This document shows positions 43,877 through 53,211 of a DNA stretch of 64,000 bases, piece by piece. Under the pieces are notes generated by a model, which had not been told where the DNA came from, did not search any database, and worked only from the letters and a program-made list of their open reading frames with translations. The translations under genes and the position numbers were made by a program. The first letter of the stretch is position 1. Each line of letters begins with the position of its first letter. Source of the stretch: JAKZVK01 sp965261065. GTDB taxonomy: Bacteria > Acidobacteriota > Terriglobia > Bryobacterales > UBA6623. The stretch spans positions 1,426,001 through 1,490,000 of the forward strand of contig OZ253444.1 of assembly GCA_965261065.1 (NCBI GenBank), read 5' to 3'.

Positions 43877-45953
43877 ATGAAAAGCACACGAACGTTCGCA
43901 CTGGCGGTTTGCCTTTGCCTTCCTCTGCAACTCTCGGCGGGGCCCGTCCCCGGCACCGTCACTGACCCGGATAACGATGCGTTTCCCAGCGACAACCCCG
44001 CCCCCTTTCCCGACCTGGTTTCGGCGAGCGTCACCAGCGACGGGACCGATCTGCACCTTTCGGTTCGCTTCAAGCCCGGAACGTTCGATCAGGCGCTCAC
44101 GGCAGCACAGTTCAATCTCGACACCGATCAGAATCCAGCCACGGGGAACCCTGGCACAGATGGCAGTTGTGTGACGGACGCGGAAGAGCTTGGCGTGGAT
44201 TTCGTGCTGGACATGGGCGCGGACCTAGGCATGGACGCACGACTGTTGGGGTCCTCTGGCTGCAGGATCTTCACCGCGCCCGTGATGGTCCCTAACGCCG
44301 TGGTATTCGTCGCGGACGGCATGGACGCCGTCGTGCCGCTGGCGATGCTTGGCTCGGACGACGGCTTGCTCAACTTCAAGGTGGCGCTGTTCGAGCTGAT
44401 CGAGGGTCTCGACGGTTTCACCGGGTATTCTCGACATCATGCCGGATACGAGGGAGCGGGCGGGCACGTCCGCGCTCGTTGGCGGGCCGCCGGCGGGCGG
44501 GCTCACCATCACCGGAGTTTTCAACGCCGCGACCTCCGTCCCGGAAGGCCAACCGGGGCACGCCGCTTCGCCGGGCTCGGCGGTGGCGGTCTTCGGCGAG
44601 GGTTTCGCTTCGCATCTCGCCAGCCCCTCGCCCGTGCCCCTCAACTCTCAACAGATTCCGCTCGATACGACGCTGGGCGACCTGACCGCGACGGTCGACG
44701 GTATTCCGATGCCGCTGTTCGGCGTCTTTCGCGGCGAGGACTCGGGCGCCGGTTTCGATCAGTTCAACGGGCAGCTCCCCTGGGAACTGCCGGCCGGTCC
44801 GAAGGGAGCGACGGCGACGCTAGTCATCACCAGCAATGGCGTTTCCAGCGCACCGCGGGAAATCTCGTTGTCCCCAGCTTCCCCGGGGCTCTATTCGTGG
44901 CAGTTCGGCCCCGGCCCCGGCATCGTGACGAACTTCATACCGGACGACCCGGGGCGGGTTGAGTTCGCCCAGAGCCCCGGCACGTTTTGCACCTCGTTCG
45001 GCCTATCCCCTGAACTTTGCGGCGGTACGCCACTGCCACCACCTGACGCCACGGTCACCGACCCGGACGACGATGCGGTGCCCAGCGGGAACGAGGACCC
45101 CGATCCCGATGTGGTTTCGGCGAGCGTTATGAGCGACGGGACCGACTTGCACCTCTCGGTTCGTTTCAAGCCCGGAACCTTCGACCCGGCGCTCAGCCAA
45201 GCCTATTTCTCACTCGACACGGACCAGGACACAGGCACGGGCAGTCCGGGCACAGATGCCACTTGTGTGACGGACGCAGAAGTGCTTGGCGTGGATTTCC
45301 TGCTGGAAATGAGCCCGGGTCTCGACATGGAGGAAGCACGAGTGCTGGGATTCTCCGGTTGCAACGCGGTCTCCTCGAACGTCATGATCCCTGGTGCCGT
45401 GGCAATCGTGGCGGACGGCATGGACGCGGTCGTGCCACTGGCGGTGCTGGGCGGAGATGATGGCTTGCTCAACTACAAGGTGACGATATCCGAGCAAGTC
45501 CCCGGTACTATTGGTAACGAAGGTATTCTCGACACGATGCCGGATACCGGGTTGCCGGCGGGCACGTCCACGCTCAACGGCGCGCCTCTCGGGGCGAAGG
45601 GCGCGCCGATCGTTAACGAGAGCCCGGCCAAGATCGGTGGCATCATCACGCTCTGGGCCAATGGTCTCGGACCCCTCACCGGCATGGTGCCGAGCGGAGA
45701 CATCCCGGAACCCGGAGCACCCGTTCTGTTAGCGGCTAAGACGGTCAGGGTCTTCATCGGAGGGATCGAAGCGCAGGTCTTGGGCGCGTTTTTGCAGCCC
45801 CAGTTTGTGGCGCTGAATCAAATCAACGCCATCGTGCCCGAGGGCATCGAGCCAGGCGCCGCCGTTCCGATCGTCATCGAAGTGGACTGTGGAGACGGCA
45901 ACGTCTTTCGTAGCCGCGACGACGTTACGATCGCCATCGCGCCGGCGGAGTGA
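43877..45953 (+). pseudogene. Exported modular protein with duplicated TIGR03437-type units, frameshifted
   Basis: Signal peptide MKSTRTFALAVCLCLPLQLSAG. Two modules share about two thirds of their residues: module 1 at about 43950-44415 (VTDPDNDAFPSDN...LVSASVTSDGTDLHLSVRFKPG...DGMDAVVPLAMLG) and module 2 at about 45050-45500. Each is followed by a domain of the TIGR03437 type (ITGVFNAATSVPEG...PGSAVAVFGEGF...VDGIPMPLFGVFRGEDSGAG...LPWELPAG), which is abundant in Solibacter-type secreted proteins. The frame is lost near 44421 in a CCGGG run. The total of 2077 bp leaves one extra base, so a one-base insertion restores a 691-residue protein. Probably an extracellular or surface protein of unknown role. 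Confidence 0.78.
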
Positions 45954-46037
45954 TTCGCGTGCCGGTGGGCGGGTGAAGGGTGGACGCAGCGGTCCACCCC
46001 TACAAAATGCAACGTGGCCTTGTTGGCGAAGCGACTA

Positions 46038-47114
46038 CTAGTCAGAGAACCGGCCCTCATCCAACGTCAAGCCCAGGCCCGGCTGCTGCGACAGGACCAA
46101 TTGGCCGTCCTGCATCGTCAGATCTTCGTTGAATAGCGGCAGGGCCCAGGGCATGTGCTCGACCGTGAGGCCGTTGGGGACGGCGGCCACGGCGTGCATC
46201 AGAACCTCCGGCGCCAGGTGGCTGACCACCGGCAGGTTCCAAGCTTCGGCCATATGCGCGACCTTCATCCATTGGGTCAGGCCGCCGACGCGCATGATGT
46301 CGACCATCACGATGTCGACCGAGCGCCGCTCGAGGAACGAGCGGAACGGCGCGACGCCCCACAAGTACTCGCCGGCCGCGATCGGCGTATCGAGGGCGTC
46401 GGCAATGCGGGCCAGGTCGTCGAAGTCTTCGTAGTGGGTGGGGTCTTCGAGCCAGTAGAGGCCGCACGCCTCCATCTCGCGGCCCATGGCGATCGAGCGG
46501 TTGACGTCCCAGCCCTGGTTGATGTCAACCATCAGGTCGATGTCGTCGCCCACGGCGTCACGCAGGGCGTCCATGCGCTCGATCTCTTGCGCGTCGGTCG
46601 GCTCGGCGCCCATGCGGAACTTCATGGCGCGAAAGCCTTCCTCGACCAACGCGGCGCCTTTCTCGGCGAGCGCCGCGGCGTCGTAGTGACGCCACAGGTA
46701 GCCGCTGGCGTAGGTGGAGACGCGGTCGCGAAAGCCGCCCAGGAGCTTATAGACCGGCTGGTTGAGCGCCTTGCCTTTGAGGTCCCACAGCGCGATGTCG
46801 ATGGCCGAGATGGCGCGCATCACCAGGCCCGACGGCGCGCCGCGTCCGCCGAGCTCGAGCAGCTTCGCGGCGATCGCTTCCACGCGCATCGGGTCGTCGC
46901 CGAGGGTCTGTTCGGCGAGAGCGTCGACGGCTTCCTTGAGCGCCTTCGTCATCAACGGGCTGGCAAAGCCGGCGTAGCCGATGCCGTCGACGCCGTCGTC
47001 GGTGTGAAGTTGCAGCGTGACGAAGTCGCCTCGGATGGTCGGCGGCGCCTGGTCGAGCGCGCCGACATCGGGCGGCAGGATCACGATATGGGTTGTGTAG
47101 CTTTGGATTTTCAT
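46038..47114 (-). CDS. Mandelate racemase/muconate lactonizing enzyme family protein
   Basis: A 358-residue enolase-superfamily enzyme without an export signal. The capping domain is followed by SAIDIALWDLKGKALNQPVYKLLGG. The barrel positions are visible: FRAMKFRMGAEP (KxR), LMVDINQGWDV (Asp), YWLEDPTHYEDF (Glu), PIAAGEYLWG (Glu) and PVVSHLAPEVLMHAV (His). The KxR pair and His-containing end place it in the mandelate-racemase subgroup, which includes several acid-sugar dehydratases; the substrate cannot be read. It stands alone between the modular secreted protein and an IS481 element. Confidence 0.87.
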   Translation of the reverse strand: MKIQSYTTHIVILPPDVGALDQAPPTIRGDFVTLQLHTDDGVDGIGYAGFASPLMTKALKEAVDALAEQTLGDDPMRVEAIAAKLLELGGRGAPSGLVMRAISAIDIALWDLKGKALNQPVYKLLGGFRDRVSTYASGYLWRHYDAAALAEKGAALVEEGFRAMKFRMGAEPTDAQEIERMDALRDAVGDDIDLMVDINQGWDVNRSIAMGREMEACGLYWLEDPTHYEDFDDLARIADALDTPIAAGEYLWGVAPFRSFLERRSVDIVMVDIMRVGGLTQWMKVAHMAEAWNLPVVSHLAPEVLMHAVAAVPNGLTVEHMPWALPLFNEDLTMQDGQLVLSQQPGLGLTLDEGRFSD

Positions 47115-47209
47115 TTGCGGCGAACCTACAAAAGAACCTGCAAACGTGGTCCCGTGATTATTTCATACCTTCGGTCGGTGGACGGGTGAGCATCCGCGTT
47201 GTGCGGCAG

Positions 47210-47224
47210 GCGGGCACGGCATGC
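47210..47224 (+). repeat. R1 palindrome, left half (split by IS481)
   Basis: GCGGGCACGGCATGC runs straight into the IS481 element. The right half is at 48620-48636. Confidence 0.85.
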
Positions 47225-48619
47225 TGTCAAGTACCCAGACATCGTTTCCAGGTGTTCACAAGACATCGTTTCCACCCTCCGTTCCAGGTGATGGGGGCGG
47301 CGAGGGCCGATTGGGCTTCGGGTTGGCGGTGGAGGCGCCGCCGCGGGAGCCCGTAGGGCGACCAAGGTCGGCGCCTCCACCGCCTGACCCCGCCGGGCGT
47401 ACCAGCGAATGCGTCTGCTGCGCACCCAGTTCCAACTCGCGCACATACATGTGCCGAAAACGTACCGCAATCGTATCCAGTGGCAACCGCTCCAGCCCCA
47501 CCCACTCTCCCGCCAACGCCTAGCTCACAAACCAATGACGGCCCCCCTCCCACAGACAGCCCGCCTCGTTCAGCCGCTGGACCTCCATCCCCGCCGCATA
47601 CTCCCACGCCGGCGGTTGCGGCTGATACGCCCTTTCGCTGGGCTGCCAACGGCTGGCCGGCGTCTCCATCTGAAGCGCTTCGTGCGGACGCACTTCGTTG
47701 TACTCGCGCCGGAAGTGCGCCAGCCACTCGGCCCAATCCTTCACCGGCGACGGTCCGCCTCGATGCCGCACCGCCGCCTCGATCGCGCCGTGAAAACGCT
47801 CCACCTTGCCCTGCGTTTGCGGATGCCGCGGCCGCCCGTACAGCAAGCGAATCCCCTGCTTGATCAACCACACCGACAGCACCGTCAACCCATGCTCGCT
47901 GTGTGCGGAGAACCACTGTGTGCCGCGGTCCATCAACATCGCCTTCGGCAAACCCGCTTGCTCGAACGTTTGTTGCAGACAGGCCTGGATCGGCTCGCGG
48001 CGCAGCACCCGCAGCGCGTGCAACCCGACCGCATAGCGACTGTGGTCATCGAGGATCGACAGCGGCTGACAAATCCCGTCGAGGCTCTTCAGAGGCCCCT
48101 TGCCGTCCATCTGCCACAGGTCGTTGGGCCGTGGGCGCTCGAAGCGTTGCAAGGCCGGCCGCGGGGCGTGCACGTTCACCAGCCCGTGGCGCTTGAGGAT
48201 GCGATGCACCGTCGTCGCCGGATAGCGCACGCCGCTTTCTTCGAGCAGCCGCTGGAGCTTGCGCGCGCCCCAGCCGTAGCGTCGGCGCAGCTCGAGCACT
48301 TGCCGTTCCCGCTCCGGGGCGCTGCGGCGGGGCGAGGAACGCGGGCGGCGGCTCAACTCACCCAGCTGAGCGAGCGTGCCGCAGGCGAGGTAGCGATCCC
48401 GCCACTTGCGACCGGTCGGGCGCGAGATGCCAAACTCGCGGCACAACTCACTGAGCGACTCGGCGCCGCTGGCGGCGCGCACGACGAATTGCATTCTAGT
48501 TTCTTTCATTTCCAGTTTCCGAAAGGGCATCGGGAGGACTCCTTCGTCCGACCTTAGTCCACGGCTGGGTGGAAACCATGTCTTGTGTACAACTGGAAAC
48601 GATGTCATGGAACTGAACA
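47225..48619 (-). mobile_element. IS481-family insertion sequence inside an R1 palindrome (1395 bp)
   Basis: The ends start TGTCAAGT / TGTTCAGT and share GACATCGTTTCCAG, with a second internal box (AGACATSGTTTCCAC). The 6-bp duplication GCATGC is the centre of the R1 palindrome: GGCACGGCATGC on the left and GCATGCCGTGCCCCTAC on the right. Confidence 0.9.
47256..48530 (-). pseudogene. IS481-family transposase with in-frame TAG near the C-terminus
   Basis: The start at 48530 (MPFRKLEMKETRMQFVVRA) is usual for this group. A helix-turn-helix region (LSELCREFGISRPTGRKWRDRY) precedes the rve core with LWQMDGKGPL (Asp), AMLMDRGTQWFS (Asp) and RHPQTQGKVERFHGAIE (Glu). At 47520-47522 a TAG follows RHWFVS, yet the same frame goes on ALAGEWVGLERLPLDTIAVRFRHMYVRELEL, the standard C-terminal strand of IS481 transposases. 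The stop therefore truncates a normally longer protein by about 30-85 residues. The catalytic core is complete, so some activity is possible. Confidence 0.85.
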
Positions 48620-48636
48620 GCATGCCGTGCCCCTAC
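48620..48636 (+). repeat. R1 palindrome, right half (split by IS481)
   Basis: GCATGCCGTGCCCCTAC, continuing the half at 47210-47224 after the 6-bp duplication. Confidence 0.85.
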
Positions 48637-48725
48637 ATGGTTGACCGGGGCTCCCAGGTCGCGTGTCTACGCCCCGGTTGCGACCGGGCATCCGATACAA
48701 TACGGACGACCAAGGAGGCTGTATC

Positions 48726-49640
48726 GTGCTCAATCGACTGCTCAATCGACGCCGCGCGCTGTTGACGCTTTCAGGCTTGGCCTTCAGTCCTCTGCTCCAA
48801 GGACAGGCCGCCTCGCGCCTGCCCAACCGGCCCAGGCGCAACGGGAAGCTCCAGATCCACGGGCGCCGGCGCATCGAAGCCGGCGGCGAGTTGCGCATCG
48901 AGCAGACGGCAGCCGCGTGGAAGGTCTCGGAATCCGCCATCATCGTCTGCGACATGTGGGACGACACTTGGTGCCGCGCGGCCGCGCGCCGCGTGAACGA
49001 GTTCGCGCCGCGCATGAACGAGGTCGTCAGGGCGGCCCGCGCGCTCGGGGTGCAGATCATTCATGCGCCCAGCAACACGATGGACTTCTACGACGGCACA
49101 CCCCAGCGCCGCCGCATGATCGAAACTCTCTACACCGAGTCGCCGGTGAAGATTCAGCGTTGGTGCTACCTCGAGCCGGAAAAGGAAGTGCGCCTACCGA
49201 TTGACGACTCCGATGGCGGCTGCGACGACCCCGACGATCCCAAGTCGTACCCTGCCTGGAGCCGTCAGCACCCGGCGATCGAAATCGCCGAATACGACGG
49301 TGTCAGCGACAACGGCCAGGAGATCTACAACCTGTTCGAGGAGCTGGGGATCAAGAACGTCGTCATGATGGGCGTCCACACCAACATGTGCGTGCTGGGC
49401 CGGTCGTTCGGCATCCGGCAGTTGACGAAGCTGGGGAAGAACGTCGTCCTGGCCCGTGATCTGACCGACGCGATGTACGACCCGCGCGACTTCCCCTACG
49501 TCAGCCACCAGCGCGGCACCGAAATGGTGGTTGAGCACATCGAGCGCCACTGGTGCCCGACGATCGACAGCGGCGACCTGACGCGGATCGTCCCCGGGTC
49601 GGACAAGGGAACCATCTTGCGCACGTCGGCGGGTGTGTGA
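48726..49640 (+). CDS. Exported isochorismatase-family hydrolase
   Basis: A 304-residue protein from a GTG at 48726, 7 bp after AAGGAGG. The N-terminus (LLNRRRALLTLSGLAFSPLLQGQAA) is a twin-arginine-like signal. The isochorismatase core begins at ESAIIVCDMWDDTWC (Asp) and includes GVHTNMCVLGRSFGIRQL, with Cys in the nucleophile position. The C-terminus DFPYVSHQRGTEMVVEHIERHWCPTI is typical of the larger secreted members found in Planctomycetes and Acidobacteriota. Substrate unknown. The stop overlaps the start of the ThuA-like gene (TGATG), so both are translated together. Confidence 0.85.
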   Translation: MLNRLLNRRRALLTLSGLAFSPLLQGQAASRLPNRPRRNGKLQIHGRRRIEAGGELRIEQTAAAWKVSESAIIVCDMWDDTWCRAAARRVNEFAPRMNEVVRAARALGVQIIHAPSNTMDFYDGTPQRRRMIETLYTESPVKIQRWCYLEPEKEVRLPIDDSDGGCDDPDDPKSYPAWSRQHPAIEIAEYDGVSDNGQEIYNLFEELGIKNVVMMGVHTNMCVLGRSFGIRQLTKLGKNVVLARDLTDAMYDPRDFPYVSHQRGTEMVVEHIERHWCPTIDSGDLTRIVPGSDKGTILRTSAGV

Positions 49641-50536
49641 TGCACGTCGCCGCCGGTGCCACGAACTGGCATCGATACCGTGTCGTCGTTGCCTTGGGGT
49701 TGTGGTTGCCGTTGTGCCTGCCGGCGGCGCCGAAGTACGAAGCTCTCTTGATCGACGGCCAGAACAACCACCAGTGGCAAGAGACGACCCCGCTGATCAA
49801 GAGCGCGCTCGAGGCGAGCGGGCTCTTCACGGTGGAGGTGGCAACGTCGCCGCCAACGGGCTCGGACCTGAGCGGCTTCAAGCCCGATTTCCTCGCCTAC
49901 GACGTGGTGGTCTCGAACTACAATGGCGAGCCTTGGGCCGAGGCCACGAAAGCGGCGTTCGAGAAATACGTCCGGGAGGGTGGAGCCTATGTCTCGGTCC
50001 ACGCGGCCAACAACGCCTTCCCTGAATGGAAAGAGTACAACCGCATGATCGCGCTGGGCGGTTGGGGCGAACGTGACGAGCGTTGGGGGCCCTATGCGCG
50101 CTTCCGCGACGGCAAGCTGGTGCTCGACCGCGAAGCCGGGCGCGGCGGAGGCCACGGCAAGCGCCATGCGTTCCAGGTCGCGATTCGAGACGCGAAGCAC
50201 CCCATCACCGCCGGCCTACCCGCCAAGTGGATGCATGCCGAGGACGAACTCTATGACCGCTTGCGAGGGCCCGCCGAGCAGATGGCGCTGCTGGCTACGG
50301 CCTACTCCGATCCAGCCACCCACGGCACCGGCGAACACGAGCCGATGTTGATGGCCATCCACTACGGCCTTGGGCGCGTCTTCCACACCACACTGGGACA
50401 CGATGCCGTCGCGATGAGTTGCGTTGGCTTCATCGCAACTCTGCAGCGTGGCGCCGAGTGGGCGGTGAGCGGCAAGGTCACGCAGATGGTTCCCGACGAC
50501 TTCCCCACCGCCGATCAAGTGCGCACCCGGCCGTAG
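49640..50536 (+). CDS. ThuA-like (trehalose-utilisation domain) exported protein
   Basis: A 298-residue protein of the class-I glutamine-amidotransferase-like ThuA fold. A hydrophobic start (YRVVVALGLWLPLCLPA) serves as signal. The body has ALLIDGQNNHQWQETTPLIKSALEASG, DFLAYDVVVSNYNGEPW, FEKYVREGGAYVSVHAANNAFPEW and the C-terminal HEPMLMAIHYGLGRVFHTTLGHD, all standard ThuA text. The usual nucleophile Cys is replaced in the family by residues such as His/Ala at 'VHAANN', as here. Members bind or act on sugars and often accompany exported oxidoreductases. It is coupled to the upstream isochorismatase. Confidence 0.87.
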   Translation: MHVAAGATNWHRYRVVVALGLWLPLCLPAAPKYEALLIDGQNNHQWQETTPLIKSALEASGLFTVEVATSPPTGSDLSGFKPDFLAYDVVVSNYNGEPWAEATKAAFEKYVREGGAYVSVHAANNAFPEWKEYNRMIALGGWGERDERWGPYARFRDGKLVLDREAGRGGGHGKRHAFQVAIRDAKHPITAGLPAKWMHAEDELYDRLRGPAEQMALLATAYSDPATHGTGEHEPMLMAIHYGLGRVFHTTLGHDAVAMSCVGFIATLQRGAEWAVSGKVTQMVPDDFPTADQVRTRP

Positions 50537-50572
50537 GCGTAGCGCAATTCCACCGACTGGTCCGATAAGACC

Positions 50573-51298
50573 GTGAAGATTTCCAAAGCAGTGATCCTGG
50601 CGGCCGGACGCGGCACGCGGATGAAGGATCTAACCGCGGAGCGGCCCAAGCCGATGCTGCCGGTCCAGGGCCGGCCCCTGCTGGCGCACATCGTCGAGAG
50701 CGCCGAAGAAGCCGGGATCGAGGAAATCTTGCTGGTTGTCGGCTACAAAGCCGAGCTCGTTCGCGAATACTTCGAGACCCATCGGCCGGCGCGGGCACGG
50801 CTGAGCTATGTCGTGCAGGAGAAGCCCGATGGAACGGGAAGCGCCACCTTGCTAGGGAAAGAGTTCGCGGGCGGCGAGCGCGTGCTGCTCACCTTCGGCG
50901 ACATCCTCGCTCGCGCCTCGACCTATCGCGCGATTTTCGATCTGGCTGAGGGCGCGGACGGCGTGCTTGCCGTCAAGGAAGTGGACGACCCCCACCGAGG
51001 CGCCGCTGTGTATGTCGAAGGCGACCGCATCACCCGCATCGTCGAGAAGCCACCAGAGGGAACCTCGACGACACGGTTCGTCAATGCCGGTATCTATTGC
51101 TTCGGCCCGGCGGTGTTTGACGAGTTGGAGCGCATCCCTTTGTCAGCGCGTGGCGAGTATGAATTGACCGACGCGATTCACCAGTTGCTGGCCGGTGGGG
51201 CCCACTTGCGCTGGCACCGCATCGAAGGGTTCTGGCGGGACATCGGGCGGCCCGAAGACCTTGGTGCAGCCGACGAGTACGTCACGACCGAGCCGTGA
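50573..51298 (+). CDS. Sugar-phosphate nucleotidyltransferase
   Basis: A 241-residue nucleotidyltransferase starting at GTG 50573. The glycine-rich KAVILAAGRGTRMKDLTAERPKPMLPVQGRPLLAHIV binds the nucleotide. VQEKPDGTGSATLLG and VLLTFGDILA follow (GD, metal-binding Asp), then RITRIVEKP and FVNAGIYCFGPAVFDEL, which contact the sugar, and EYELTDAIHQLLAGG and FWRDIGRPEDLGAA at the end. It is a GlmU/RmlA/ManC-type fold lacking the left-handed-helix acyltransferase domain. It would make an NDP-sugar for envelope glycans; the sugar is not identifiable. Its 3' end lies inside a 30-bp inverted repeat. Confidence 0.88.
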   Translation: MKISKAVILAAGRGTRMKDLTAERPKPMLPVQGRPLLAHIVESAEEAGIEEILLVVGYKAELVREYFETHRPARARLSYVVQEKPDGTGSATLLGKEFAGGERVLLTFGDILARASTYRAIFDLAEGADGVLAVKEVDDPHRGAAVYVEGDRITRIVEKPPEGTSTTRFVNAGIYCFGPAVFDELERIPLSARGEYELTDAIHQLLAGGAHLRWHRIEGFWRDIGRPEDLGAADEYVTTEP

Positions 51299-51405
51299 CC
51301 GTGAGGGAGCGGTCCGCGGGCTAGGGGGGGGGGTGAGCAAGGCTAGAGACGTTTGAGTTGCGTCAGGGTTCGTGCCGGACCGCTCCCTGACGGTCACGGC
51401 TCGGT
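51287..51405. repeat. Long inverted repeat (30-bp arms, 29/30 matching)
   Basis: The arm 51287-51316 (ACCGAGCCGTGACCGT...) is the reverse complement of 51376-51405 except for one base, with a 59-base loop. It covers the stop of the nucleotidyltransferase and ends just before the RraA-like stop, so it may act as a bidirectional terminator. Confidence 0.85.
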
Positions 51406-51409
51406 TGCT

Positions 51410-52138
51410 TCACTTTGCGACGCGTTCGCCGATCTTCGCGATCATGGCGCCGCATTTCTTGCGGGCCTCGCCGAGGCCGGTGGGAGTGATGTTGCCTGCT
51501 CTGATGTAGGCCAGCACTACTTCCTCGGCGGCCGCGAACTCCTCGCAGGCTTGGGCAACTTCCGAAGCGATCTCATGCGGGATGTTGGTCACTCCGTTGG
51601 CGTCGCCGTGGATCAGGTCGCCCGGGTGGACGGTCAACCCTCCGACGCGAACCGGCACTTCAAGATCGACTAGGTGCGGGTAGCCGTGCGAGCAGATCAC
51701 ACCGTCGCTGAAGCAAGGGAAACCGATCGCGCGGACCTGGTCGAGATCGCGCGCCGCGCCGCTCGTGATCAAGCCCGCCGATCCGAAGCCCTTGTAGATG
51801 GTCGTCATCACCTCGCCGAACGTGGCGGCCACGGTCGGATCGTCGAGGTCTTGCACCACAACCACGACCGGCTGCGGCAGCTTGGCAAAGCCCTCCACCT
51901 GCGCGTCGAGGGAGGCGTAGACGTTGCCCGACGCGGGCGGGGCGCCGGAGCGGAAGGTGGCGGTCGACGCGTAGCCCACCATCGGCGGCATCTCGGGGAA
52001 GCAGGCGCGGATGCGTCCGTCCATGTAGCCCTCGGTCTGCGAGCGCACCTTGAAAACCTCGATGACGTTGCAGATCGTCGGCGTGTCGTACTTGCGAAGC
52101 AGAGCCAGGTCGGCTTCGGAGAGTTGCGGAATGCTCAC
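51410..52138 (-). CDS. RraA-like/HMG aldolase-family protein
   Basis: A 242-residue protein from a GTG at 52138. Family marks are LRKYDTPTICNVIEVF at the N-terminus, GYASTATF, VVVVQDLDDPTVAATFGEVMTTIYKGFGSAGLITSGAARDLDQVRAIGFPCFSDGVICSHGY with the G-[AG]-A-R-D motif, and HPGDLIHGDANGVTNIP with the metal-binding Asp. RraA-like proteins of this length are often 4-hydroxy-4-methyl-2-oxoglutarate or oxaloacetate aldolases/decarboxylases. It converges on the nucleotidyltransferase. Confidence 0.87.
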   Translation of the reverse strand: MSIPQLSEADLALLRKYDTPTICNVIEVFKVRSQTEGYMDGRIRACFPEMPPMVGYASTATFRSGAPPASGNVYASLDAQVEGFAKLPQPVVVVVQDLDDPTVAATFGEVMTTIYKGFGSAGLITSGAARDLDQVRAIGFPCFSDGVICSHGYPHLVDLEVPVRVGGLTVHPGDLIHGDANGVTNIPHEIASEVAQACEEFAAAEEVVLAYIRAGNITPTGLGEARKKCGAMIAKIGERVAK

Positions 52139-52459
52139 GGTTCGTTGTCCCTTCCTTGGGCGCCCTCTTGACGTGGGAGAAACCCAATTGTACTCCCGCT
52201 GGAGTCGGGGGGCCAGCCTGGACTCCTTTCCGAGGACGCTTTCGAGAATCCCCAATGTCGGAAGTGTGAAGTGGCGTCGCTGTGGATCTGCCCACCTTCC
52301 AGGCGGGATGCAGCAGCCTGCCAGTTCTCCGGTTAGGGCGTTCTTCGGCCAAATGGATGGCTTCCGAGCGTTTGTGATTTTGGCGGACTTTGGGTCAGTC
52401 GTGCTGTGCTTCCTCGAAAGATGCCCAGAAGTTATGTCGCTTACCGGTAGGATGAAGTG
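52139..52459. other. Intergenic region, nothing recognised
   Basis: Divergent spacer between the RraA-like gene and the HNH-like gene; no repeat family or clear promoter was seen. Confidence 0.4.
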
Positions 52460-53179
52460 ATGCCAGTCGTCGCATCGATTCCGCAGTCATCATCGTCAAT
52501 CTGCTGGGCCGCGTGCCTTGGCCAGTGCTCTCTTCAACATAGTCGTGAGCACATAGTGACGGAATCGACCTTGCAGGGTCCGCAACTTAACATTCGAGGT
52601 TTTCCATTCCTCCACGGCAACACCATCACCCTCCACAAGAGCCAGTTCAAGAGCAACATATTGTGCCAGAAGCACAATAACGCTCTTAGTCAGGTGGACG
52701 AGGCGGGCACTGTTGCCTTCAATGCTGTGAGAGATTCCGCAGGTCCCAATCCTAGAAGAAAAAACAAGATCAATGGTATCCTGCTTGAGCGATGGCTTCT
52801 CAAGACCCTCATCAATATGGAGGTCCTTGCGGATTTCAATGTCCGGCCGGCCCGTGACATCATAGAAATTGCGTTCGGCAAGAGGGTGTTCGCGCCGAAT
52901 GCTGGCCTCTTCTTTCTTGGGTACTCTTTTGATCCTGATCTCGGCGACGAGCGAGTTTCGTATAGCCGTCTCGTAGAGGATGGTGCTGGTAACAAGATTG
53001 TCGGCGGACGCTTCAAGTTCCGCAGTTTCGACCTGCTGCTAACGTTGGCGGGCAATCCGTTTCCGGAACTTCAGATCGTCGCCAATGGAGGCGAGGTAAC
53101 GAGTGTTAAACCGCTACACCATCCACGACGACTTGTCTTTGGGAATTCAAACTTTGTGGCGGTGAGCTGGAAACTGTGA
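52460..53179 (+). CDS. HNH-like hypothetical protein, probably acquired
   Basis: A 239-residue protein whose N-terminus has CSLQHSREHIVTESTLQG and, 45 residues later, SNILCQKHNNALSQVDEAG. This is the spacing and wording of HNH-like zinc-binding proteins ('SREHixP' and 'LCxxCNxxLSxxD'), though the expected second Cys is His here. The C-terminal two thirds (LLERWLLKTLINMEVL..., VFAPNAGLFFLGYSFDPDLGDERVSYS) has no recognisable family. Base composition is clearly more AT-rich than its neighbours, and codon choice differs, which suggests transfer. The ATG at 52460 follows AGGA by 7 bases. Nuclease activity is not established. Confidence 0.55.
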   Translation: MPVVASIPQSSSSICWAACLGQCSLQHSREHIVTESTLQGPQLNIRGFPFLHGNTITLHKSQFKSNILCQKHNNALSQVDEAGTVAFNAVRDSAGPNPRRKNKINGILLERWLLKTLINMEVLADFNVRPARDIIEIAFGKRVFAPNAGLFFLGYSFDPDLGDERVSYSRLVEDGAGNKIVGGRFKFRSFDLLLTLAGNPFPELQIVANGGEVTSVKPLHHPRRLVFGNSNFVAVSWKL

Positions 53180-53211
53180 GGCTCTCTCGTCGGCAGGAGG
53201 CTTGCCAGCTT

